Below are positions 10,623 through 21,292 of a stretch of 64,000 bases of DNA, one piece after another. Each line of letters begins with the position of its first letter. The stretch's first letter is position 1. The notes beneath the pieces are model-generated. The model saw only the letters and a list, made by a program, of their open reading frames with translations. It made no database searches and was not told the DNA's origin. The position numbers and the translations under genes were made by a program. This stretch comes from Odiellus spinosus (Eukaryota > Arthropoda > Arachnida > Opiliones > Phalangiidae): positions 2,913,056 through 2,977,055 of the forward strand of contig OY987228.1 in assembly GCA_963920705.1 (NCBI GenBank). The letters run 5' to 3'.

Positions 10623-11076
10623 TACAAAAAAGAGGTTGCTTCGCACCCTTAAAAAAACTCTTTATCTAACTCGAATCAAACCCGTGAAGGGACACAAATT
10701 ATTTGTTAGAGAAAGAGCAATTTCATATCTTTAAAATTATAGTTAGTAGATTTAGTCTACTACTTCAAAGATTTTATTACTATTATATATTTTCCAAAAA
10801 ACGGATAAAGACGACCTAGTTAACCTAAAATTAGCTAAAGATGGAGTTCCTTTAATGTATATATATTTATCATTAGTCCTAGGTCGTCTTTATCCGTTTT
10901 TTTGGAAAATATATAATAGTAATAAAATCTTTGAAGTAGTAGACTAAATCTACTAACTATAATTTTAAAGATATGAAATTGCTCTTTCTCTAACAAATAA
11001 TTTGTGTCGCTTCACGGGTTTGATTCGAGTTAGATAAAGAGTTTTTTTAAGGGTGCGAAGCAACCTCTTTTTTGTA
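10623..11076. mobile_element. 454-bp near-perfect foldback element
   Basis: Left arm 10623-10819 and right arm 10879-11076 are inverse copies over about 197 bp, with one substitution (gaagggacac against gaagcgacac) and homopolymer length differences, around a 59-bp loop. The ends are tacaaaaaagaggttgcttc, with TA on both outer sides. A related end, tacaaaaacgttgttttgc, sits at 20468. It lies directly against a gypsy integrase fragment at its right side. A Tc1/mariner-type MITE is likely from the TA. Confidence 0.85.
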
Positions 11077-11080
11077 TATT

Positions 11081-11220
11081 GATATAATGGGTCCAATACC
11101 CTGTACTAAACATCAGAATAGTTTTCTGGTAGTTATAGTGGACTATTTCACTAAGTATACAGAAATATTTCCGGTTCGTAATATTACGGCTCTTACTCTA
11201 TGTAAAATTCTGTTGCAATA
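11081..11220 (+). pseudogene. Ty3/gypsy integrase core fragment
   Basis: Frame 11081 reads DIMGPIPCTKHQNSFLVVIV, then a DYFTKYTEIFPVRNITALT-type stretch. This is the first catalytic-Asp block of a K02A2.6-like gypsy integrase. It is only ~46 codons long. It is cut on the left by the foldback element and on the right by a mariner-type terminus at 11222 (TA at 11220-11221). Confidence 0.75.
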
Positions 11221-11403
11221 TACAGGGTGTAACAGATAACAAAACTCAATAGCTTCTATGGGAAAAATTTTCAAAGGGATTTTAACATTGAAAATTAAAA
11301 TTAGGAATTTCATCAAAATAGACCATTTCGGCGGAAAATTAAAATCAGCTTAAACAACGCTAATTTGAAATTATTTTCAAAAATCGACAAAAATAACCAA
11401 AAT

Positions 11404-11725
11404 AACCAAAATTGGATAATTCCTTTTAAAATCGGTAAAAATAGGCCAAATTCGATAATTGCTTTTAAAATCGATAAAAATAGGCCAAATTGGATAATTC
11501 CTTTTAAAATCGATAAAAATAGGCCAAATCGGATAATTTCTTTTAAAATCGATAAAATAGGCCAAATTGGATAATTCCTTTTAAAATCGATAAAAATAGG
11601 CCAAATCGGATAATTCCTTTTAAAATAGATAAAAATAGGCTAAATCGGATAAATCCTTTTAAAATTGATAAAAATAGGCCAAATTGGATAAATCCACTTA
11701 AAATCGATAAAAATAGGCCATTGTG
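11404..11725. repeat. 39-bp minisatellite, about 8 units
   Basis: Unit ccttttaaaatcgataaaaa followed by taggccaaattggataatt. It is 39 bp long, so it keeps frames open on both strands (13-residue peptide repeats such as FKIDKNRPNWIIP). These frames are not genes. Confidence 0.9.
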
Positions 11726-11945
11726 GTTAAATACTTTAGAAATTAACATAAATGTACCAATTTAAAATTATCCTCCTAAACCAATAAAATTTAGGTCAGA
11801 TTAGTAATTTCGTTTTAAAATTTAAAGAAATTGCGCCAAATTTGATAATTGTTATTTTTCTCCAACAACGATCAAGATTTTTTCTGAAATGCGCGATATT
11901 CTCTTGAAAATTCTCTTCAAATTCCAATAAAACAGGCCAAAAACA

Positions 11946-12996
11946 TTAGTGCATGTGTTCAATATGCCCCCCATCGGTTCCTAGGCATTCTTCGCCGCGA
12001 CTAATTACTGACCCTAGGACATTAGCTAGAGATCGTTCGACAGCTGATCGAATTTTTTGCCGCAGTTCCTCAAGTGTGTGAACTTCAGATTCATACGCAA
12101 CGCTTTTTACGTATCCCCAAAGGAAAAAGTTCAAAGGTGTTAGATCGGGGGATCTTGGTGGCCATGGAAAGGACCCTCCCCGTCCAAACCATCGGTTAGG
12201 AAAGCTATCGTTAAGCCACTCTCGTACGCCTCGATGGTAATGCGGAGGTGCTCGTCTTGCTGAAACCACATATCTTGCGTTTCAGCTGGAGGCATCTCTC
12301 GCAAGGCTTCGGTAACACTAGTTTGGAGAAATTCCAGATAAATTGGCCCAGTTAAATTTTCTTCAAAAAAGAAAGAACCTATTATTCGTTCCACCCATGC
12401 ATTCGTTTTAAATCCCTGTTGATCGAATTTTCTCTAAGCCAATAAGGATTTTGCTGAGACCAATAGTGCATGTTGTGCCTATTGACCGTTCCATCTCTAT
12501 GGAATGTGGCTTCATCAGACTATAGAACTTTAGAAACAAAGTTTGGATGTTCTTCCGACAGCCATCGCAAGGACAAACAAAACTCATTGCGTCGCAGCCT
12601 ATCTTCATCCGATAGAGCCTGTTGCAAGTGAATATGGTAGGGGTGGAACTTCTGGGTGTGAAATACTCGAAGGACTGTAGAATGGCTAACTCCAAACTCT
12701 CCACCAACTGCTCTACTACTGGTGTGGGGGTTAACGTGGAACGCCGCCAGGATCATATCATCACCTCTTGATTCGTTAGCCACGATGCGATTGACTCTGG
12801 GTTGTTTTTGTTGACGATTGAAAGAGCCATCACTACGGAGATTTGCTTCAAGAGCTCGAAAGGTTGATTCCACTGGGAATTTATACAGATTTGGATATCT
12901 TCTTTGGTACAGACGCGCTACTTCGCGGGCATTTCCTCGACATTCACCAAACAATAAAATCATATCAGTTTTCTCAGAACTTGTTAACTGAGCCAT
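11946..12996 (-). pseudogene. Mariner-like (DUF4817-type) transposase, broken, left copy
   Basis: ATG at 12996 on the minus strand. The first ~158 residues start MAQLTSSEKTDMILLFGECR, an N-terminal helix-turn-helix region, then a second HTH-like block (AVGGEFGVSHSTVLRVF). An in-frame stop then precedes the first catalytic block SDEATF. Two further frame changes separate EENLTGP and the second block WFQQD from PPHYHRGVREWL and the third block SPDLTPLNFFLWGYVK. The acidic triad reads D, D, D with 36 residues between the second and third by my count. The C-terminus ends GTDGGHIEHMH at 11946. At least one stop and two frameshifts make it inactive. Confidence 0.85.
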
Positions 12997-13153
12997 GATT
13001 TATTTATTTATTCGGCTTAAATACTCGTACAGCCGAAATCCAAATAAGTTGCAAATAGGTATTCCACCTTTAAAAAGGCAGTAACACCAATAAATTGAAA
13101 GAAGTATTATATTCCGCCTTTAAAAAGGCAGAAATATGAACTAGAAATGAAAA

Positions 13154-13405
13154 ATTACGAAGAACAATGAAATAAACTAACTTTCCTGAACTCGTTAGGC
13201 TTAAGGTTTTTAATTTTTTAGATAAAATTTGCGCGAGACTTTGTTTTAAAATCTGTTGCGCAATTTTCCCGCGAAAAGTCTCGCACGAGACATTTAAACA
13301 GATTTTAAAACAAAGTCTCGCGCCAATTTTATCTAGAAAATAGAAAACCTTAAGCCTATTATAACGAGTTCAGGAAAGCTAGTTTATTTCATTGTTCTTC
13401 GTAAT
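13154..13405. mobile_element. 252-bp palindromic MITE (left copy)
   Basis: Begins attacgaagaacaatgaaat and ends with its inverse. The arms contain gcgagactttgttttaaaat, and the centre is gcgcaattttcccgcgaaaa. The arms differ only slightly (for example taggc against taggcttatta). The same element is at 33774-34025. It sits between the mariner-like remnant and the PARP fragments. Confidence 0.85.
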
Positions 13406-13421
13406 ACCTATTAGATTTCTG

Positions 13422-13597
13422 ATAGAATTCGAGATTGATTTGAAGAAAATGCCCTTGGGAAGACTATCCAGAGAACAAATAATACGATCATATTCCGTTT
13501 TATCGGAGCTCTTCGCTTTACTCGGAAAAAAAAGATGTCGGAAACAAAATACTCCAACGTATTGCGCCACCCGAGGCTCCTAACAGCGTTAACGCGT
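13422..13597 (+). pseudogene. PARP1-like fragment a (left copy, plus strand)
   Basis: Plus-strand frame gives IEFEIDLKKMPLGRLSREQI then IRSYSVLSELFALL, the opening of the PARP1 helical regulatory domain. After a short frame-shifted tail it jumps directly to DNA encoding the [10 protein letters not shown] part of the catalytic domain. The intervening regulatory and catalytic sequence present in fragment b is missing. It points head-on at fragment b 100 bp away, giving a nested inverted pair inside the arm. It cannot make an enzyme. Confidence 0.75.
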
Positions 13598-13696
13598 TTG
13601 GAAAATGAGTTCCACTGGAACTATAAATTTAGGGTTAGCGTCTGCAACGCTCGGAATTATCCCTTCGTGTTCAGTTCCCCCGATCGGTGTAACAGT

Positions 13697-14392
13697 TCAT
13701 AACTGGGAACAAATTGCAGGGTAACGAATGTAGCTTTGTACCAACGGGTGCAATGTATCTAAAGCCATCATATCGGCGAAATAAACTCCTTTTCCAAACG
13801 CGTAACCGCTGTTAGGAGCCTCGGGTGGCGCAATACGCAAACCCTGAGTTAAAATGCCAGCTATGTTGCTTGTTCTGGTACCATACCACAACAATTTTCG
13901 ATTATGAAGCTTTTGCAATGGCATATACCGGTCACCTTCTCCTTATCGCGAAATCTTGAAAACTTCTTCAACCTACACTGGTTAGTTTGAATCCTATCTC
14001 TACCCCTAGGAGAAAATCTAACATTTGGAGTTTAGATTTAATGACTTCAAAGTTGTCCAATATTGGAGGCGAATCTGTGCCAAAGTCATGCGGAATTAAT
14101 GTGAAAAATTGGTTGGAGTAATCTCTTAGTTCGTTCATTTTGTTTCCGACATCTTTTTTTTTTCGAGTAAAGCGAAGAGCTCCGATAAATCGGAATATGA
14201 TCGAATTATTTGTTCTCTGGAGAGTTTTCCCAAGGGCATTTTCGAAATAAATCCTAACATTTCCGGATATCCTTTGTAATTGTGAATCTTCGTGCGTCCA
14301 GAGAAAAAGGAAGCTAAAAAACTGCTGAACGAGATGATAGAACCAATGTCTGTAATCCAAAAAAATGGAAATTCATCTGATGATATTCGCAA
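13697..14392 (-). pseudogene. PARP1-like fragment b (left copy, minus strand)
   Basis: Three pieces in order on the minus strand: the start of the regulatory domain (MPLGKLSREQIIRSYSDLSE); its middle in another frame (FFTLIPHDFGTDSPPILDNF and MLDFLLGVEIGF); then VFKISR, a stop, [21 protein letters not shown] and [20 protein letters not shown] through [13 protein letters not shown]. The last stretch is the NAD-binding signature region of PARP1. After ADM the sequence leaves the family and ends at a stop at 13697. The zinc-finger, BRCT and WGR domains and the catalytic Glu region are absent. This is a captured piece of the host poly(ADP-ribose) polymerase gene, inactive. Confidence 0.8.
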
Positions 14393-14549
14393 CCTATATA
14401 TCGTCGGTGTTATCCAAAATGGAACAAAACAAATGCTTTATTCATTGCCATTGGGATAACATCTTAGCAGACGAAATTTACGTCGCGAATATAGTATACA
14501 TTTCACAAATATACAATCGTTATTTCCCACCCTAGTCAAAGAGAAAAAA

Positions 14550-14908
14550 CAGGCTTGGAAATAAGGATATTTTATTTAGTAGTCAGCCTGACTAGTGAGC
14601 CCCCTCTCCTTATTTATTTTAGTAGTCACTGCCTACTGGGGGTAAAAATAGGGGTATGAAACAAGAAGGAAAAACCGTATTAATATTACCCATCTCGTAA
14701 GTCGTATTCGGGAGGACTGAATTTAAGCTTTTCTCACTTGTGTATAATCTCGTTTTTTCTCTTTTTGGGTTTGATGAATATTACAATTGAGGTAAATGTT
14801 TCACTAGTAAAATTGACTAGTTATCCCCCTGATTTTTATTAATTTTAAAAGTCAGGGCATTTATTTTAGTAGTCAAATGCCGTGACTAGTGCCTTATTTC
14901 CAAGCCTG
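14550..14908. mobile_element. 359-bp TIR element spanning the inner arm breakpoint
   Basis: Ends CAGGCTTGGAAATAAGG (14550) and its inverse ccttatttccaagcctg (14892-14908), with subterminal tagtagtca motifs pointing inward from each side. No matching target-site duplication is evident. The inverted-duplication homology stops at 14797, inside it. The right-arm copy (to 32628) keeps only one end. Confidence 0.65.
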
Positions 14909-15510
14909 CAATGATATCGAGCTATCTTACGTGAAGTGGAGCCTATTTTTGATTCCATGGAATTTGTACTTGACTAACTGAAGCCTCAAATCTTTTATTA
15001 ACTGCGTAAGTTTGCGCAGAATGTGTTTGCGATGAATGTCTAGCTTTTATAAATAACCAATTAGTGAAATTAAAACTAATCATAGATTTATCATTAAAAT
15101 CTCGGGGGAGATTTCCGTTAACCGACTCTCCACTTAATAACGATGGTTATAGACATGAAGGATCAGACAAGGAGAGGAAAACTGGGAACGGCACGGTTCC
15201 TACTGCGTCGGCCTAAACTCCCACTCTGGGAGAACGGTGGGGGTAGAGATGCTTCGTGGTATATTGTTGTGACGTGGGTCATAGCCTCCTCGATCACGCG
15301 CTTCGGCGGCGCTCGCGCTATAGAACCCCCGGCAATCGGCCGAAAATCGCGAATAAATGAATTCTCGAGATTTACAAAATGACACCAAACTGATGCACGT
15401 CTCAAGGGAGGGAACTGACCAAATTTGAAGGGTTTTGCCCTTTCCAGGGCTTAAATGATTTTTAATAGCCACAATTAAAATATATGTTTTGCAAATTAGT
15501 TTATTTTATC
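14909..15510. other. No gene recognised
   Basis: Open frames of 79-90 codons overlap on both strands at 15143-15472, but none shows a domain. The locally higher GC and mutual overlap suggest chance or a decayed element. Confidence 0.4.
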
Positions 15511-15517
15511 TCCTTAA

Positions 15518-15822
15518 AGACGCGTTCACAGGTAGCCAAGTTGAAAAACATTATTTGAAAAACATGATTCGAAAATCGTGATTCGAAAATCGTGATACGA
15601 AAAACGTGATTCGAAAAACGTGATTCGAAAAACATGATTCGAAAAACATGATTTGAAAAACTTTACGCAACTTCGTGTTTAAAGGAATCTCGAAACGCCA
15701 TTCAAATTGTTCAAAGAGCATTTATGCATGCATAACAAGCCCCTGCTATAGAATCCTTTAATTCAGCCTCTTTTACAATGTCATGGGTCTAGCTATTCCT
15801 ATGGGCTTGACCATCTTGTTAC
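15518..15822. repeat. Dispersed repeat, copy 1, with gattcgaaaaacatga minisatellite
   Basis: Begins aaagacgcgttcacaggtag, continues into seven or so ~16-bp gattcgaaaaacatga units, then a unique block ending tgggcttgaccatcttgt. The whole arrangement recurs at 17932-18192. Confidence 0.85.
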
Positions 15823-15829
15823 TTATTAA

Positions 15830-17080
15830 TTTTCCCGCTTTATAGGGAGCTCACTCAGTTTATTTAGTCTTCATGACCGCACGCACATTTTCTAAATTTT
15901 CCTCGTTTTGGGAAGCACGCTCGATTTGGTCCTCAAGACCTGAATACTTTTTCCAATCCTTCTTAATATTCCTAACTCCTTTTTCAAGTTTCCAATTTTA
16001 CACATTTTTGCTTTTTCCAAAACTGCCAGCGCAGCGCTCATTCGTTCCTCAGTTTCCCCCCTGGGGCATCTCCTCGTTTCTTTTTTATTTTTCCAACACC
16101 TGCACCTATTTTTCGGGTTTTTCTAATTTTTGGCACAATTTTTATAACACGTTCCTAGGCCTAGGATTATTACAATGGGGTTAAATATTTTTCCAAAAGT
16201 TTCTCAATTTACAAACATAAAATTTTTCAAGGGGATAATGAAGTTGACAAAACAAAAAACAAGAATACAATTATCAGATTACAAATTACAAAATACAAAT
16301 TACAAATTAAATACACATACAAAAACCAATTAGATTACAATTTATAAATTTTAACTTAATAATTTTACAGCTTCCATCTTATTTCAAATAAAAAACGCTA
16401 GGTAGCGACCTTCGTTACACTTCCGCTAAAATGGCAGCCAAGCGAACGAACGAATTTGCGCCGAAGGCTCGAAATAAATAAAATCGGCGAATATTTTACC
16501 AGAAGTTAATAATTATATCAAGAAGTGTACTACTTCGTATTTTCGTGCGCCATGTAATTTACGTTGCTCTCCCCCCTTCGCGCGGATATAAAAACTTCGG
16601 TAACGCGCCTGTAAGGCCCAACGTGACTTGGCTGACCGCTTTACAAGGTACATAAAGAGACTGTGACGCGGAGCCAAAAAATAAAGTTCCTCTAAAACCG
16701 AGTTCCCCAGGTTCTGAAGGCAGATGATTTGTCAGCTCCTGTATATTGTTGGTAGCCCCTAGACCAAGGTGTTGAAAGGTATGTTATGTTTCTTATGTCG
16801 CTGGTTATTTTGGTCAAGATATTTAGTTAATAATAATAATAATGAATGGTATTATGGAGGATGTCAAATCAAAACTAGGCATAGGCATAATATTTTCGAT
16901 AAATTTAATTAATTACGTAGATTATTTTTACAAAAATAAAATCCGTAGATGAATCATTAGTGTCAATTTTTAGCTAGACCCAACCCTAGAAGGGTCTAGG
17001 TACTGTATTCACTGCGGCGTTCGCGTTGGCGTTCGCGTTGTACAAGAAGACGAAATACGTCATCGAATAGAAAAATCTTT
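15830..17080. other. Low-complexity tract without recognised gene
   Basis: 15870-16190 is pyrimidine-rich (ttttccaa and tttcc runs) and supports a repeat-driven open frame. 16255-16365 is acaaatta-rich. 16380-16680 is of more balanced composition without a recognisable domain. Confidence 0.4.
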
Positions 17081-17090
17081 CATCCTCTTA

Positions 17091-17193
17091 CCTCTCCGAG
17101 TGAACTTTTAGTTCACGGAGAGGTTCTGTCTGTTACGTCATCGAATAGGAAAAACTTTCGTCTTCTTACCTCTCCGACTGAACTTTTAGTTCG
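17091..17193. repeat. Tandem pair of cctctccg-gaacttttagttc hairpins
   Basis: cctctccgagtgaac-tttta-gttcacggagagg at 17091-17123 is a near-perfect stem. A second, 3'-degenerate copy follows at 17169. Both are preceded by tacgtcatcgaatag and a cttcttac-type lead, so the ~75-bp block is duplicated. Confidence 0.75.
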
Positions 17194-17519
17194 CTTAATT
17201 CTCCAATAAAATTCGAATATACAGTTATTAGCTTCTACCTTGCTATAAACGTATATCCACTACAGCTCATTGAAGAGCAGCAACCGTTACTCGCTTCTTA
17301 GTTTATAATGATAAACGAACGCCTTATATAGTATCTTTAGGATTCGAGGCTATTTTAGTCTTCTGAGGTTATGCTGAATTGAAGCGTAATATTCCATTAA
17401 ATTAAAATTAAAACTGATTAAATGATTTAACTTAATCTAAAAACCAATGTTGCTGAAACTTAAATTTAATATAAAGGATATTTTCGAAGATATTCAATAT
17501 TTTCTTATAGGTTGATTAG

Positions 17520-17945
17520 ATAAAGGCGTGTTTTCACGGGTGTTCAAGATAAAATTAATTAATAAATTTTAGATATTAAGGTGAGTTTTCACGAGTGTCC
17601 AGGTTAAAAATTAATAAAGATTAGATATAAAGGCGTGTTCACAGGGTATCCAAGATAAAATGACTTAATATAGAATAGATATAAAGGCTCGTTCGCACGA
17701 GTATCCAAGTTAAAATGACAAAGATAATATATAAATGCCCGTTCGCACGGGTATCTAAATTAAAAATGAATAAATATAAGATATAAAGCCGCGTACACAC
17801 GGGTATCCAAGATAAATTAATAACGATTAGATATAAAGTCGCTTTCACACGGGTATCCAAGATAAATAAAAAGGACTAGATATAAACGCGTTCACACGGG
17901 TATCCAAGATAAATTAATAAAGATTAGATATGAAGACGCGTTCAC
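17520..17945. repeat. ~50-60-bp minisatellite, about 8 units
   Basis: Units contain agatataaaggcgcgttcaca, cgggtatccaagataaatta and variants. Frames across it are repeat-driven. It runs directly into the dispersed repeat copy 2. Confidence 0.85.
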
Positions 17946-18192
17946 AGGTAGCCAAGTTGAAAAACATGATTTGAAAAAAAAAAATTTAAAAAAATGATTT
18001 GAAAAACATGATTTGAAAAACATGATTTGAAAAACTTTACGCAACTTCGTGTTTAAGGGAATCTCGAAACGCCATTCAAATTGTTCAAAGAGGTTTATGC
18101 ATGCATAACAAGCCCCTACTATAGCATCATTCTTTTCAGCCTCTTTTACAATGTCATGGGTCTAGCTATTCCTATGGGCTTGACCATCTTGT
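17932..18192. repeat. Dispersed repeat, copy 2
   Basis: Direct copy of 15518-15822, with fewer gatttgaaaaacat units and the same terminal block (gcatgcataacaagccc through tgggcttgaccatcttgt). Confidence 0.85.
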
Positions 18193-18410
18193 ATTTTTTA
18201 TAATTACCGCATTTGTTTGAGTCGATGCATTAAACATAAAATCACAGTTGTCACGCTGAATTTGTTTTGTTACTGAAGGTTTTAAATAAAGATCACACTG
18301 TATATTGTTGTTTTAGCAGAGACAGAAGGTGAGGCGCATTTTAAATTGAGCTTGGTTTATTTAAGAAGAAACCGTTAATGGATCAAGTGGCGAGCGATAT
18401 AGACTTCATG

Positions 18411-18620
18411 AAAAAAAAACCCGGCAGCGACATGACCGTGTTTCGGGTGCGGCTCGCCGAGTTTTTTCCATACCGGCGGCTGCTCCTCGCCGAGTTTTTT
18501 CCATACCGGCGGCCGCGCCAAAAATATTGTTCAACGAAGCGCCGGGCCGGGAGCCGGGGCGTAATATGGGCGGCGTCGGAGTCTAGAGCGATAGTTTACT
18601 TTCCAAGTCTCCACCAACTG
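18411..18620. repeat. GC-rich dispersed repeat, copy 1, with 33-bp duplication
   Basis: aaaacccggcagcgacatga starts a GC-rich block containing two 33-bp units of ctcgccgagttttttccata. A related block starts aaaacccggcagcggcgtga at 21293. An 82-codon frame runs through it but shows no domain. Confidence 0.6.
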
Positions 18621-18903
18621 AACTAACCAAGGCTTAGACCAAATCGAGCTTAAAGACTGGATTAACAAATTCGTGATACTAAATTGAATTTAAAACTTAT
18701 AATGTGAAACTGAGAAAGGATATAATGCAATTCGCGACTAACATTCGATTATTTATGTAGTATTACAAAAATATTAAAACCGGGCCGTTGCCGGCCAGGT
18801 TTATTTATAGGTCTCTCACAATTTCATCAGAAATGTCTATGGAGATGAGGTGGTAATTTTTTTCGACTTGATAACTGGAATCTTCGTCTCCCGACCGCGA
18901 GCC

Positions 18904-19335
18904 GTTTCATTGAGAGTTTGCATTCGAGAGAGAACAATATGTTAGGATCATGGGGGTACTCTTATATTTTTCTATACGTTTCGGATGAATACTAAGACTG
19001 AGATAACAAAAGCTTTATAGATAACGTTGAAACTCCGTGAAAGACGGCGTTTCACTGGGAGTTTGCATTCGAAAGAGATAAATTTGCTAGAATCATGAAG
19101 GTGCTCTATATTTTTCTATACGTTTCGGATGAATACTGAGACTGAGATAACAAAAGCTTTAGATAAGGTTGAAACACCGTGAAAGACGGCGTTTCATTGG
19201 GAGTTTGCATTAGAAAGAGAGAAATGTGTTTGATTTACAAGGGTGTTCTATTATACTTTTATTCTACTTTTATTTTGTTGAATACTAAGACTGAATAACA
19301 GTAGCTTTGATAACATTAGAAAGAAAGACGGAAAA
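18904..19335. repeat. ~144-bp tandem repeat, 3 units
   Basis: gtttcattgagagtttgcat (18904), gtttcactgggagtttgcat (19049) and gtttcattgggagtttgcat (19192), each followed by a tactaagactgagataac-type block. Decay increases in the third unit. Confidence 0.85.
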
Positions 19336-19339
19336 AATG

Positions 19340-21280
19340 ATAACGTTGGTGTATGAAGTTGAATAAAAAACTTGTGTCTAATTAAATATAAATAATAAAG
19401 CAAAACGCGAGAGATACAAACGATATAAGTTTTGGTTTAAAAGATATAGGACGATGCCTAGAATTCTACGTATTGAGTCTAATGCAAAACAGTGTTTTTA
19501 ACGTTTATAGTTCGAACTGGATTTTTTTATCAATGATTATAAGCCGCAGGGTAAATAAACTTGGGTATTATACATTAGCCCAAATGGTATATAACGGTAA
19601 GATTTTGAAATGTCTTAGAAAATGGACTCTGAGACAGACGTACAATAAATTGATTTAGTTATAAAAGTTGGCGGGAAATTTAAATTATGCTGCAGAATTT
19701 AAAGGAGTCTAGAAAGGATACGGATATAAGAACAAAATTGGACACACGCGCGATAGGACACAATAACGATGGGATATAGTCTCGATGGGACGCAATCTCG
19801 ACAGAACATAATGTCGATGCGACACAATCTTGATAGACCATAATCTTCATGTACATAATCTCAAGTGGAATCTTTATCGATAGTTCACAACCTCGAATGG
19901 ACATTTTGTTTCCTTGCCCTTCTTGTAATATTTTAGATAAGGTTACGTTAGTTAATCACTCGAACTACGTCATCCCTCCAACTAGTTAAACACTCGCTCT
20001 AACCCATCCCTCTTATAATATTATAGGTAAGGTTACTTTAGTAGAGTGCAACAGGCTCAGTCTGATTTAGTTGCAGTCGAAGCGAAGTCAGCCCCTTTAG
20101 AGTATTCGAACTTTCGGTACTATCACGCGTTCGACATAACGAACTTTCGGACTCGTCGTCCAATTCTTACAATGGGATGTAAATACGTTTTTCAGTTGGC
20201 CTATCGCCAGTAGGCCAAATCCGTTTTTTAAGGGACGTCGACGTAGTTTTTCGAGAGATAAAAGTCATTTGCGCCTATGGATAGAACACATTCTCTCTCT
20301 GTCATTCATGCGTTCAACATCGTGTAAAAAAAGTCAACGTCTCTAGCCTGCTGCAGAGGTGGAAAATCCGTGGTGACGCCTAGAATGTCCTAGCCTTCAA
20401 GGATAAATAAAAAATGGGTTAATTGATTTACTAGTGTTTAATTTTTCCAAAAGCAAACACTAATTATACAAAAACGTTGTTTTGCTTCGCACTTCAAAAA
20501 AGTGCATTTATAGGTAAGAATATCAATTTTTTTCTCCGTGTTATTTGTAAAATCTATACCTCAGCCGGTTTAATAATTCTTGTAACAGTGAATAAAATGT
20601 ACTTTGTGTAACATTAATGCGAATCAGTTTGAATAAAAACAATTTTAATGAAATCAATTTTATCGCTTGCTTTTTCAACCTCTTGCATATGGCATTGCAA
20701 CTATTTCTAGTGTTCCTTTCTAAGCACTCCGTCGCATTTCTAGTCTGTAAATACATCCTTATTTCAAGTTAAAGCTGAAGAATCAATTGTTATATTAAAT
20801 ACTTCAATATTGTCGGTGTTGATTAGGCTAAATAAAAGTTTAAGTGGTTTACTAGCAAGTTCAATAATTATTAATTAGTTTAGAATCGCTTTAAATAAAA
20901 TTAGCTTTCTTTTCTATTTCTTTAATTGTTTTTTCCCATTTAAATCAATTCCAAGGATCCTATAAATCCGAATGAAATTGAAATAAAACTTAGTAAAACG
21001 TTTTCATTTTAGAGCTAAGCCTAACGAAAATGATTTTTTTTTATCGAAAGAACGGTTTTTTACCGTGTTTGAAGTTATCGTACTATTCCTTATCGTAAAT
21101 CGAGCGCGCGAGTTATAGAATACGGATTTAGCGAAGGATCGATAAGGTCACGCCCGGTAAAGTTATCACTTATCGTTTACGATAAAATCCAGAAAAGTTA
21201 GAGAATTGCCCCCGATGTCAGCTACCATATGTACGTCGGGTACGCAGTTTTTTACGAACCTTGCGTCGGGTCAGACTTAG
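19340..21280. other. No gene recognised; repeat fragments
   Basis: Contains a aaggttacgttagttaatc block (19920-20045) related to 10.03-10.45 kb, and a solitary terminus-like stretch tacaaaaacgttgttttgc (20468) resembling the foldback ends at 10623. A cgataaggt/ttatcg-rich stretch (21065-21190) has short inverted repeats. Short open frames show no domain. Confidence 0.5.
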
Positions 21281-21292
21281 ACGCCGCGAATA

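Larger units (their letters stand above)
11222..13010 (-). mobile_element. Mariner-like element, left arm, one terminus visible
   Basis: The terminus CAGGGTGTAACAGATAAC at 11222 follows a TA and matches the palindromic MITE ends at 278 and 38596. It is followed by an AT-rich tract with a 39-bp minisatellite and the transposase remnant on the minus strand. The opposite terminus is not visible before the palindrome at 13154. In the right arm the sequence from 11222 to 11793 is missing, which shows the right arm lost material. Confidence 0.65.
11794..14797 (+). repeat. Inner part of left arm of large inverted duplication
   Basis: Reverse complement of 32382-35384, with very few differences (for example one Tyr/Cys change in the transposase fragment and a one-base difference near its C-terminus). 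Homology ends at 14797, inside a small TIR element (14550-14908), and re-joins the outer part at the ggt at 11794-11796. Confidence 0.93.

Noticed and set aside
11365..11749. Three overlapping small proteins with 13-residue repeats
   Set aside because: The 39-bp repeat length is a multiple of three, which keeps all frames open.
13697..14392. Intact PARP gene
   Set aside because: Internal stop and frame change, loss of the N-terminal domains and of the catalytic C-terminus after ADM.
15143..15472. Overlapping 79-90 codon frames on both strands
   Set aside because: No recognisable domain, and three mutually overlapping frames in a locally GC-rich patch are expected by chance.
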